Assembly (NCBI RefSeq): GCF_002575655.3
Contig: NC_053037.3
Coordinates: 502,270,544-502,334,543 of the forward strand
Length of the DNA: 64,000 nucleotides
Origin: Aegilops tauschii subsp. strangulata
Taxonomy: Eukaryota; Streptophyta; Magnoliopsida; Poales; Poaceae
Reading direction: 5' to 3'
In this document: positions 21,196 to 31,296 of the stretch, one piece after another
Layout of the letters: every line of letters begins with the position of its first letter
How positions within the stretch are numbered: the stretch's first letter is position 1
Program-made: the position numbers and the translations under genes
Notes under the pieces: generated by a model
Databases searched by the model: none
What the model saw: only the letters and a program-made list of their open reading frames with translations
Told to the model about the DNA's origin: nothing

Positions 21196-21217
21196 TCCAT
21201 GGGGTACTGGTCATCTG

Positions 21218-21540
21218 CACCGTCGACCTCCTCCAGCCTCCACGGGCTACCGTCGACCTCCTCCAGCCCCCACGGGCTCCTGTTCATCCAGCCTCCACCG
21301 CGCGCTACTCCACCGGCTACTGTTCAACCACCCCTCCACGGGCACCCCTCCACCGTCTACTGTTCATCAAGCCCTCCACACCACGGGGTCCTGTTCAACC
21401 AACCCTCCACGGGCACCCCTCCACCGTCTGCTGTTAATCTAGCCCTCCGCCACACCCCGGGGTCCTGTTCATCCAGAGGCAACGCCACCGCTCACTGTTC
21501 ATCCAAACCCCCTGCAACGCTCACTGTTCATCCCAGAGGC
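21218..21540 (+). repeat. TGTTCATCCAGCCCTCCAC-type minisatellite
   Basis: Variable units of 25-50 bases contain CCTGTTCATCCA or CTGTTCAACCA with CCCTCCACGGG and CACCGTCTACTG. The reverse complement (GGATGAACAG, CCCGTGGAGG) forms the matching zone at 58735-59150 in the inverted copy. Confidence 0.85.
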
Positions 21541-21715
21541 AGCATCGATCGGCTTCAGTTAGCAGCAGTAGCAAAGGAATCGCTCGATCGGGTTCAGTTA
21601 ACAGCCATCGATCGATCGCTCGGGTTCAGTAACGCGTAGCCTGCAGTGCAATCGCTCGGGTTCAGTTAGAGCCCAACGCCTCGCTCGGGTTCAGTTAGAG
21701 CCAACGCCTCGCACA
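21541..21715 (+). repeat. CGCTCGGGTTCAGTTA repeats
   Basis: Seven variants of (T)CG(A/C)TCGGGTTCAGTTA or TCGGCTTCAGTTA occur, several preceded by GATCGATCG palindromes. The reverse complement TAACTGAACCCGAGCGA is repeated at 58569-58720. Confidence 0.8.
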
Positions 21716-22047
21716 CACGCGCGTACGTGTACGAGAGAAACGCGCATCGCTCGGCCCCCGACCTCCCATCATCACCGGGAACTCCCCGAAATTTTCCTCG
21801 CCCTCGCTTCTACCACGGTTTTTTTCGTCATGGACGGCCCAAAGAATGTCATGCAGCTGCGTCTCCGGCCCGCCCAGGATGAAAAGCCCATTTTCTGTCA
21901 TGATTTTTTGTCATAGAAGTAGGAGCCCACCACATCTATGATGATACCGGGTTTTGTCACAATTATCGTCATAGAAGTGTCATATGTATGACAGAAAAAA
22001 AATTCGTTCGGCCCAAAATGTCACGGATGTGTCTTTTTTTTGTAGTG

Positions 22048-23027
22048 GGAGTCCAGCTCTGCCTGGGTGGTGTCATGGACGGCCGCAGCTCGGCGGTGAT
22101 GTACCCCTCATGCAAGGTGTCGAAGAACTCCTGCACTTGAATTTCCTCCGGCTCGACCCAGCTCGGGTCAAGGCCGTGCGCGTTGAAATCCGGCATCATG
22201 GCGATGATGTCGGTCCGGCGTGAATTTGTGCTCAGCGGAACCACTCCTGCCGGCAACTTGAACAAGGGCCCCTTGGTGACCTTGCCGGCCTTTGCGGTAG
22301 CCCTCGCGGGCTTGCTGGCCCGCTCGACCTCGCCGTCACGGTTCACGTCGAGCTAGAAGAGTCGCTGGCAGAAGTGGGTGTGCCGCATCACCGTAAGTTA
22401 TGGTCGAGGCCGGGGCGAAGCCTCATGATGTTGGCGGCGTTCGTAAAGAGCCAGGCCGGCCTCCCCTTGTTATGCAACGAAGTGATTCGGCGGCAGATGA
22501 AATCCGCCCCGATCATCTCAAGGGTGAGCCCGGCCTCAGTAAGGCAAAGGATCCTGGTGGTAGCGACCGTGAGCTTCGCATCCTCGGCGTCGACGTCACT
22601 CCAGTCGCCCCGGTGAACTGGCGGCACGTCGCGGACCCGGCCAAAGTTCGGCGGGTCCTTCTCTTCAATACAGCAGCACCGACCCCGCCATTCTTCCCAC
22701 CTCTCCTTCATGGCGCCCTCCGGGTATGCCCCCTTGGCCCGTGGGATCCAGGCGACACAACCAGAAATGGTGCCCCCTGGTTGGATATGAGGGAAGAAGT
22801 AATGGTGGAGGAGCGCCGTGTTAGGATGCACCCCAGCGAAGCCCTCGCAAAGGTGCGCAAAAAGAGACATGCAAGCCATGGCATTCGGAGTAAAATCCAA
22901 AAGGTGGAAGCCGTAGGTGTGCACGGTGTCATTGAAGAAATCAGAGAAGGGGGACAAAGCACGCAGGAGAAGTAGTTGACAAAGAAAGGGTACCGATTTG
23001 GGGTACATGAGGGCTCGAAGACGTCAT
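22048..23027 (-). pseudogene. Post-pol ORF of the old Gypsy element, Transposase_28-like, broken
   Basis: The minus-strand frame starts at an ATG at 23027, in the same place after the pol spacer as the 141-residue ORF in the plus-strand copy, but encodes a different protein. Its core reads FSDFFNDTVHTYGFHLLDFT, then HPNTALLHHYFFP, then SGCVAWIPR. This pattern is typical of the plant family called putative gypsy-type transposon (Transposase_28), which often sits beyond pol in grass elements. At least two breaks exist: a frameshift between 23027 and about 22960, and a stop at 22388-22390 with a shift into a further frame that also contains a TAG before LDVNRDGEVE. The reading continues up to the CACTA junction at 22047, so the C terminus is lost. 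Function of this family is not known. Confidence 0.55.
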
Positions 23028-23407
23028 GGTGATCTAGATCTGTCAGAAAAACAGCTCGAAACAAAAAAGGAGATATTTGCGTGGTACGGTGGTCAAAACC
23101 TTCGGGAGATTATATAATGAATTTTTACCGACCAAAAGAAGTATCTAGCAAAAAAACAGAGTCCGGAGGGCACATGAGGTGCCCACGAGGCAGGGGGCGC
23201 GCCCTCCACCCTCGTGGATGCCTCGTGTCCCTTTCAGACTACTTCTTATTTACCTATTTTCTTAAATATTCCAGAACAGAGAAAAATTATCATTAGAACT
23301 GTTTTGGAGTCGGTTTACTTAACGTACCACATACCTATTCCTTTTCGGAGTCTGAAACGTTCTAGAAAGCGTCCCTTATGTATTCCTCCAGGGTTATGGT
23401 TTCAATA
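23028..23407 (-). pseudogene. Old Gypsy element: pol 3' end and spacer
   Basis: On the minus strand, 23407-23335 encodes the last residues of the integrase region, ending DSEKE with TAG at 23335-23337 as in the plus-strand copy, with an internal TAG a few codons earlier. The spacer 23334-23028 is homologous to 43530-43814, including GGTTTACTTA-type and TCTCCCGAAGGTTTTGAC sequences, which shows both belong to one family. Confidence 0.75.
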
Positions 23408-26135
23408 TGTAGCGACCAGACCTCAAACAGGCTGTGCTGCTGTGCACCAGTGTCATCCCTGGATCAGTAATGCTGACACGCACAGTACAAATGGAGGATT
23501 TATAACAGAGTAGCAATCACACACTTATTACAACGAATATCTCAAAAGAGAATAAGTATGATAAGTATGGCTTAAGGCCATCTAAAAAAACGATAACAGC
23601 GGAAGGCTTGGAAGATAAGTGAGTCCATCAACTCCAACGGCATCACTGAGTATAAGACCACGACCTAAGGCACCATACTCGTCGTCTGAAAAGTCTGCAA
23701 CATAAAACGTTGCAGCCCGGAAACGGGTCAGCACATGGAATATGCTGGCAATGTAACACATAGAGAATAATGAACATAACAATGCTATACTACATGCATA
23801 TATGGCTGGTGGAAAGCTCTATGGTTACAGTTTTGCGAAAAGCCAATTTTTCCCTACTGCAAAGGAATAAATTTTATTTAACTATCATGGTGGTTGTGAA
23901 ACATTGAGAAGGTACCTCCAACTCAATCCCAATTAAGTGTCATCATTAACACAACAAAATTAATTAAATAACAGGGTGATGAGATTCACATGATAATCCA
24001 GGTACTAGATACTCAAGTTGTCCATAACCGGGGACATGGCTAACCATGATTAGTTTGTACACTCTGCAGAGGTTTGTGCACTTTTCCCCACAAGACTCGA
24101 TCGCCTCCGCTTGATTCTCGCACTGCATGATGTTTGAGAAACGGATGACCGAGACACAATCTTTCAGAAGCGTTAACTCTCTACTCTGGGTAGACCGTAC
24201 CACCTACCTCCCCTACATCTGCTAGTCTACCTCTTCAAGAGCTCACACAACTTAGTCAACTATGCTAGAGCCCATAATAGCATGTGGCTGCACACGGAAG
24301 TTTCTAGCATGAATAATCTCATGATCCCTTTGAGCCTGGGTCGCGGTCCATAGGATGATCACACGGGTACTCCGGGATATCCAAAAAAACAGGCAGCACT
24401 GGGTTGTCCAGGTGCCTCAATCCACCCAGATGTGAGTTTTAGTTGCCACCTTAAGTAAACCATTAATTAACAATCTCACATCTGTCATGAATATCTCTCA
24501 AACCCAATCCACGTCTACGAGCATAGCATGGCAATATAAGCAAACGTAGAAGTAACTCCCAAGGGTTTGATAAATAAAACAGGTAATAGGTACTACCTCA
24601 ACTACTTCCCAATACCCACAATTTAATTAGATCCTAATTATGCAATGTTTGAGGATTGATCTAATGCAATAAAAACTGGGTATGGAAGAGTATGATCAAA
24701 GTGTTACTTGCCTTGCTCATGATCCGCGAAACCTAGAGATTCAAAGTAACAAGCGGCGCACTCCGGGTACTCTATCGCAAACAAACAAGCAAACAATAAG
24801 TACTCATCTAATGCACAAGTAAAACTCAAATAATAGATCCAACCAGAAAGTTCAACTTAAGAACTCCGGTTTGCAAAAAAAGAATCAAATCGAACGAAGC
24901 AACGAAAGTCAAACGGCGAAAGAAACAAGCTTTGTTTACTAATCTGGATCTAGGTCAAATTTTACAGTAGCAAAAACTTGTTTGAGTAGGTTAAACAGAA
25001 AGATAATTTCGAGACGAAACTCTAGGCGCTAGAATCGCCTGATTCCGATAAACGAGCGAAAAGTTAAACGAAAACGAAGATCTGATCTAAAATCACGATC
25101 TGGAATAATCGCGGAAAAATCCGACGAAAAATAAAAACTGACGAACAGTTAAACGAACGGACGTTCGTTAACAGCGACAATCCAACGAACACGTTCGTTA
25201 AAACGAACGGGTCGGTGAACGTACACTAAGTAATAAAACCGAAAAAATAAACCGATCTGAAAAAAAACAAAAACTAGGGTTTAGAAAAAAAAGAAACCGA
25301 ATCGGTTTTTTTTTAAACCGGACTCGGGCGACCGCGGCTCGGCTACCTCGGGCGGCGGCTCTGGCGGGACTCCGGCGGGGCGGCGGGGCTCGGGCGGGGC
25401 TCGGCGAGAGGCGGCGGGCGGTGGCGGAGCGGCGCTGCAGCGGGCGGCGGGGGGTGAGGAGAGGAGGCGAGGTGGGGGGTATTTAAGAGGGGGAGTGGGT
25501 GGCGTGGAGGAGGGGGCAAGGCGGCGGCGGGCGGCGTGTCCCTGGCGGACTCGGGCGGCGGCGGCGTCATGCGCGCGAGGGAGACGACGGGAGGTGGGCC
25601 GGCCTGGCTTGGCTGGCCCTCGGCCCGGTCGGGCGTGGGTTTTTTTTTTAAATATTCTGCCGAATATAAAAAAAATCGCAGAAAAATAAATAAAAATGAT
25701 AAAATGATAAAACAAATTTTCCCCGTCTAATTAAAATAATTAGAACAAGGTGAACATTTTTTGACCCAAAAATGCAGTTTTGAAAACGTGCAATTTTTTA
25801 ATGCAAGTAAAATTGCAAATAAAATCCGAATAAAATCCAATATATGATTTTAATATTTTTCCTCCAATATTTCAATTGTTTTGGAGAAGTCATATTTTCT
25901 CCTCTCGTTTATTTTAATATGAAATATTTTTCGGAGAGAAAAATAATTAAAACCAAAATCCTCGTTGTATTATTTCATAAAAATCAAATATGAAAAATCG
26001 GGAAAATCGCCAACTCTCTCCGAGGGTCCTTGAGTTGCTTAGGATTTATCTAGGATTTTCCAAAATGCAATAAAATATGCTATGCAATGATGATCTAATG
26101 TATAACATTCCAAATTGAAAATTTGGGATGTTACA
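23408..26135 (-). repeat. 3' LTR of the chromovirus (complete)
   Basis: 2728 bases, TG...CA, matching 27633-29140 over its right 1490 bases. A very GC-rich block (about 25320-25620) contains the TATA-like sequence TTAAATA on the minus strand at 25479-25485. A cluster of CGAACG/CGTTCG motifs lies at 25140-25215. Confidence 0.85.
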
Positions 26136-26150
26136 AACCTACCCCCTTAA
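26136..26150 (-). promoter_or_regulatory. Polypurine tract of the chromovirus
   Basis: The minus strand reads TTAAGGGGGTAGGTT immediately before the 3' LTR, the position for plus-strand DNA priming. Confidence 0.6.
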
Positions 26151-27621
26151 GATGAATCTCGCCCTTGAGATTCGGGTTGGCTAGAAAATAGGCGAGAGTG
26201 GTTCTTCCGTAGATCTTCCTCTCGCTCCCAGGTGGCTTCGTCTTCCGTATGGTGACTCCACTGGACTATGCAAAACTTGATAACCTTACTGCGGGTAACT
26301 CGGCTGGCATACTCAAGAATCTTAACTGGTTTCTCCTCATAGGTCAAATCACTTTCCAGCTGAATCGCTTCCAGTGGCACTGTATCTCTCAGTGGTATCT
26401 CAGCCATCTCTGCGTGGCACTTCTTCAACTGGGAAACGTGAAATACATCATGAACTCCTGACAATGCTTCAGTCAATTCCAGCTTGTAGGCAACTTCTCC
26501 CATACCTTCCAAAACTCTGTATGGTCCGATAAAACGAGGCGCTAACTTTCCCTTAACTCCAAAGCGCTTCACTCCTCGTAGTGGTGATACTCGAAGATAA
26601 ACTCTGTCTCCGGCTTCGTGAACTGTCTCCTTACGTTTAGAATCCGCATAACTCTTCTGTCTGGACTGGGCTACCTTGAGCCTATCGCGAATCAACCTCA
26701 CTTTCTGTTCAGACTCCTTAATCAAATCTGGTCCAAACAACTGACGGTCTCCAACTTCGTCCCATAACAATGGTGTTCTACACCTTCTTCCATACAAAGC
26801 TTCGAAAGGGGCCATCTTCAAACTGGTTTGATAACTGTTTTTGTAAGAAAACTCTGCATATGGCAAATTGTCGTCCCAACTAGATCCATAATGTAGCGCA
26901 CAAGCTCTCAACATGTCTTCCAAAATCTGATTGACTCTCTCGGTCTGTCCATCTGTCTGTGGGTGAAAGGCTGTACTGAATTCTAGCCTGGTTCCCAAAG
27001 TTTCATGTAACTGATTCCAAAACTTCGAGGTAAACTGGGTTCCTCTGTCTGATATAATGGTCCTCGGAACTCCATGCAAACATACGATTCTGGTTATGTA
27101 TATCTTTGCCAACTTAGCACTGGTGTAAGTGGTCTTCACTGGGTTGAAATGAGCTACTTTAGTCAAACGGTCGACTACAACCCATATTGAGTCATAGCCT
27201 GAACGAGTCCTGGGCAATCCCGTGATAAAATCCATGCCTAGTTTATCCCACTTCCATTCGGGTATCGGCAATGGTTGTAGCAATCCCGCTGCCTTTTATG
27301 TTCTGCCTTCACTCTCTGACACACATCACAAACTGCTACATACTCCGCAATATCCTTCTTCATTCCGGTCCACCAGAAAGTATCCTTCAAATCCAAATAC
27401 ATATTGGTATTTCCTGGGAGAATTGAGTATGGTGAATCATGGGCCTCTTGCAAGATCAACTTCCTGATCTCCGGATCATTGGGCACATAAACGCGGTCCT
27501 CAAACCATAAGGTATCGTGCTCATCCTCACGAAATCCTTTGGCTTTTCCTTTGCTCAACTTTTCCTTTATCTCTTCATTCTCCTTGTCTGTCTTCTGAGC
27601 TTCTCTGATCTTTTCCATCAA
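26147..27621 (-). pseudogene. Chromovirus integrase fragment with chromodomain-like end
   Basis: Two minus-strand frames (27621-27238 and 27283-26147) belong together; a one-base loss near 27294 separates them. The first carries the integrase zinc-finger region: the AHDS histidine and CDVC cysteines are present, but the expected second histidine is replaced (SILPG where IHPG is usual). The second carries the DDE core: the first Asp in GMDFITGLP, the second in SDRGTQF, the Glu in QTDGQTERVNQ. A GPY/F-type module (FIGPYRVLE), FHVSQLKKC and a C-terminal chromodomain-like stretch (QWSHHTEDEATWE) follow. In chromoviruses this tail guides insertion by reading histone marks. Everything N-terminal of the zinc finger is deleted; the frame starts within 12 bases of the LTR junction at 27633. 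Confidence 0.85.
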
Positions 27622-27632
27622 GGTAGACTCCT

Positions 27633-29140
27633 TGTTTGAGGATTGATCTAATGCAATAAAAACTGGGTATGGAAGAGTATGATCAAAGTGTTACTTGCCT
27701 TACTCATGATCCGCGAAACCTAGAGATTCGAAGTAACAAGCGGCGCACTCCGGGTACTCTATCGCAAACAAACAAGCAAACAATAAGTACTCATCTAATG
27801 CACAAGTAAAACTCAAATAATAGATCCAACCAGAAAGTTCAACTTAAGAACTCCGGTTTGCAAAAAAAGAATCAAATCGAACGAAGCAACGAAAGTCAAA
27901 CGGCGAAAGAAACAAGCTTTGTTTACTAATCTGGATCTAGGTCAAATTTTACAGTAGCAAAAACTTGTTTGAGTAGGTTAAACGGAAAGAGAATTTCGAG
28001 ACGAAACTCTAGGCGCTTGAATCGCCTGATTCCGATTAACAAGCAAAAAGTTAAACGAAAACAAAGATCTGATCTGAAATCACGATCTGGAATAATCGCG
28101 GAAAAATCCGACGAAAAAGAAAATCTGACGAACAGTTAAACGAACGGACGTTCGTTAACAGCGACAATCCGACGAACACGTTCGTTAAAACGAACGGGTC
28201 GGTGAACGTTCACTAAGTAATAAAACCGAAAAAACCGATCTGAAAAAAACGAAAACTAGGGTTTAGAAAAAAATAAACCGAATCGGTTTTTTTTTAAACC
28301 GGACTCGAGCGACGGCGGCTCCGGCGGGACTCCGGTGGGGCGGCGGGGCTCGGGCGGCGCCGGGGCTCGGCGAGAGGCGGCGGGCTGCGGCGGCGCGAGC
28401 GGCGGCGGCGCGGCGCTGCAGCGGGCGGCGGCGGGTGCGGGTCGGGGCGGCGGCGGGGTGAGGAGAGGAGGCGGGGTGGGGGTATTTAAGAGGGGGAGGG
28501 GGTGGCGTGGAGGAGGGGGCAAGGCGGCGGCGGCCGGCGTGTCCCTGGCGGACTCGGGCGGCGGCGGCGTCGTGCGTGCGGGGGAGACGACGGGAGGTGG
28601 GCTGGCCTGGCTTCGCTGGGCCTCGGCCCGGTCGGGGGAGGGTTATTTTTTTTAAATATTATGCCGAATCTAAAAAAAATCGCAGAAAAATAAATAAAAA
28701 TCCAAAAATGATAAAACAAATTTCCCCGTCTAATTAAAATAATTAGAACAAGGTGAACATTTTTTTTGACCCAAAAATGCAGTTTTGAAAACGTGCAATT
28801 TTTTAATGCAAGTAAAATTGCAAATAAAATCCGAATAAAATCCAATATATGATTTTAATATTTTTCCTCCAATATTTCAATTGTTTTGGAGAAGTCGTAT
28901 TTTCTCCTCTCATTTATTTTAATATGAAATATTTTTCGGAGAGAAAAATAATTAAAACCAAAATCCTCGTTTTATTATTTGATAAAAATCAAATATGAAA
29001 AATCGGGAAAATCCCCAACTCTCTCCGAGGGTCCTTGAGTTGCTTAGGATTTATCGAGGATTTTCCAAAATGCAATAAAATATGCTATGCAATGATGATC
29101 TAATGTATAACATTCCAAATTGAAAATTTGGGATGTTACA
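27633..29140 (-). repeat. 5' LTR of the chromovirus (truncated)
   Basis: Homologous to 24646-26135 with scattered substitutions and small indels, mainly in the GC-rich block. The first 1.2 kb of the LTR on the + strand is missing. Position 27633 joins integrase coding sequence directly to mid-LTR sequence. Confidence 0.85.
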
Positions 29141-29649
29141 CAATAACATTAGTGTCGGTGTACAAAAGTAGGGGCACACCTTTGTACCCCTTTACTTGTG
29201 CACGGGCAGTCGGAGCCGCGCGCCACGGCCACACTAAGCAGGGCAGAGGAGGGGAGCCGGAGAGAAGCCGAAGCACAAGATGGCCAAGGCAAATCAAGAC
29301 CAAAGATACCAAAGAGCGAGAGGGACGGCGACCCTCGGCGGGATACTTGCCGAGGAGATCGACAAGACCCCCGGCAAGCGCCTTGCTGGGGACGACTGCA
29401 ACGCCACGGTAAGACCCTTGTCGGGCCCCTGGAAAAGCCTTTGCCGAGGGCGTCTGGGGGGCCACAGCCAGGCCCGCTTCGACCAAGACTCCACCGCCGT
29501 CCCCAAGCAGCTGGTAGCTCAATAAGCTGGGCAGGCACCTGCATGGCAACGGGCGGCCTCTACACCAACTTAGCAAGCACCTGCGTGGTGGCATGTAGAT
29601 CTTTGTGAAGACCCTACCACCGCGCCACCTCAGCTGCCTGCCTGCCTAC

Positions 29650-31282
29650 TAATGTGTACTACGCAACCTTCTGGTTGTAGACGTCGTTCGGCCTCCAAGT
29701 GCAGAGGTTTGTAGGACAGTAGCAAATTTCCCTCAAGTGGATGACCTAAGGTTTATCAATCCGTGGGAGGCGTAGAATGAAGATGGTCTCTCTCAAACAA
29801 CCCTGCAACCAAATAACAAAGAGTCTCTTGTGTCCCCAACACACCCAATACAATGGTAAATTGTATAGGTGCACTAGTTCGGCAAAGAGATGGTGATACA
29901 AGTGCAATATGGATGGTAGATATAGGTATTTGTTATCTGAAAATATAAAAACAGAAAGGTAACTAATGATAAAAGTGACCACAAACGATATTGCAATGCG
30001 TTGAAACAAGGCCTAGGGTTCATACTTTCACTAGTGCAAGTTCTCTCAACAATAATAACATAATTGGATCATCTAACTATCCCTCAACATGCAACAAAGA
30101 GTCACTCCAAAGTCACTAATAGCGGAGAACAAACGAAGAGATTATGGTAGGGTACGAAACCACCTTAAAGTTATTCTTTCCAATCAATCTGTTGGGCTAT
30201 TCCTATAAGTGTCACAAACAGCTCTAGAGTTCGTACTAGAATAACACCTTAAGACACAAATCAACCAAAACCCTAATGTCACCTAGATACTCCAATGTCA
30301 CCTCAAGTATCCGTGGGTATGATTATATGATATGCATCAAACAATCTCAGATTCATCTATTCAACCAACACAAAGTACTTCAAAGATTGCCCCAAAGTTT
30401 CTACCAGAGAATCAAGACGAAAACGTGTGCCAACCCCTATGCATAGTTTCATGGGCGGAACCCACAAGTTGATCAACAAAACATACATCCAGTGAATCAC
30501 GTGATATCCCATTGTCACCACAGATACGCTCGCAAGACATACATCAAGTGTTCTCAAATCATTAAAGACTCAATCCGATAAGATAACTTCAAAGGGAAAA
30601 CTCAATCCATCACAAGAGAGTAGAGGGGGAGAAGAAACATAAGATCCAACTATAATAGCAAAGCTCGCGATACATCAAGATCGTGCCAAATCAAGAACAC
30701 GAGAGAGAGAGAGAGAGATCAAACACATAGTTACTGGTACATACCCTCAGCGCCGAGGGTGATGAAGATGGCCACCGGTGAGGGTTCCCCCCTCTGGCAG
30801 GGTGCCGGAACAGGGTCCCGATTCGTTTTTGGTGGCTACAGAGGCTTGCAGCGGCGGAACTCCCGATCTATTCTGTTCTCCGATGTTTTTAGGGTATATG
30901 GGAATATATAGGTGAAAGAAGTACGTCAGGGGAGCCACGAGGGGCCCACGAGGGTGGAGGGCGCGCCCGGGGGGGTGGGCGTGCCCCCCTACCTCGTGCC
31001 TTCCTCATTGCTTTGTTGACGTGGACTCCAAGTCTCCCGGGTTGATTTCCTTCCAAAAATAACTTCTCCAGAAGGTTTCATTCCGTTTCGACTCCGTTTG
31101 ATATTCCTTTTCTTCGAAACACTGAAACAAGGGAAAAAACAGGAACTCGCACTGGGCTCTGGGTCAATAGGTTAGTCCCAAAAGTAATATAAAAGTGCAT
31201 AGTAAAGCCCATAAAACATCCAAGATGGATAATATAATAGCATGAATACTTCATAAATTATAGATACGTTGGAGACGTATCA
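29650..31282 (-). repeat. 3' LTR of the non-autonomous Gypsy element
   Basis: Starts TAATGTGTACTACGC (partner: TGATGTCTACTACGC) and ends GGAGACGTATCA. It contains an (AG)n stretch near 30703-30720 that the other LTR has in shorter form. On the minus strand, TATATATTCCCATATACCC near 30898-30916 could hold the TATA box. Confidence 0.85.
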
Positions 31283-31296
31283 TCATCCCCAAGCTT

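Larger units (their letters stand above)
17300..22047 (+). mobile_element. CACTA transposon, right terminal part
   Basis: The segment ends in TCTTTTTTTTGTAGTG at 22047, a CACTA-type terminus, and is followed by Gypsy sequence. Inward of the end are GTCATAGAAGT repeats, a CTCGGGTTCAGTTA zone, two minisatellites and four related modules with AT-rich spacers. The reverse complement of the same order is seen from 58220 rightward, which defines the family. The left end of this copy (expected CACTACAAAAAAAGACACAT) is not found in the window. It is therefore truncated or its left border is lost, and 17300 is approximate. Confidence 0.75.
23408..29140 (-). mobile_element. Chromovirus-type Gypsy element with large internal deletion
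   Basis: The element begins TGTAGCGACC, ends GGATGTTACA and is flanked by CAATA (23403-23407 and 29141-29145). A full LTR (23408-26135) is followed by a minus-strand integrase region (26147-27621) and then a partial LTR (27633-29140) that starts in the middle of the LTR sequence. The deletion removed the primer site, gag, protease, reverse transcriptase, RNase H and part of the 5' LTR. Integrase features and a chromodomain-like C terminus point to the Tekay/Del group of chromoviruses (inference). Confidence 0.85.

Noticed and set aside
20616..21639. Long + strand open frames (134 and 226 codons)
   Set aside because: They run through a 71-bp minisatellite and other tandem repeats; peptide repeats mirror the DNA period and all frames are open.
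25281..25715. Pro/Ala-rich frames in the GC-rich LTR block (also 28256-28845)
   Set aside because: They are composition-driven frames inside the chromovirus LTR, interrupted differently in the two LTR copies.
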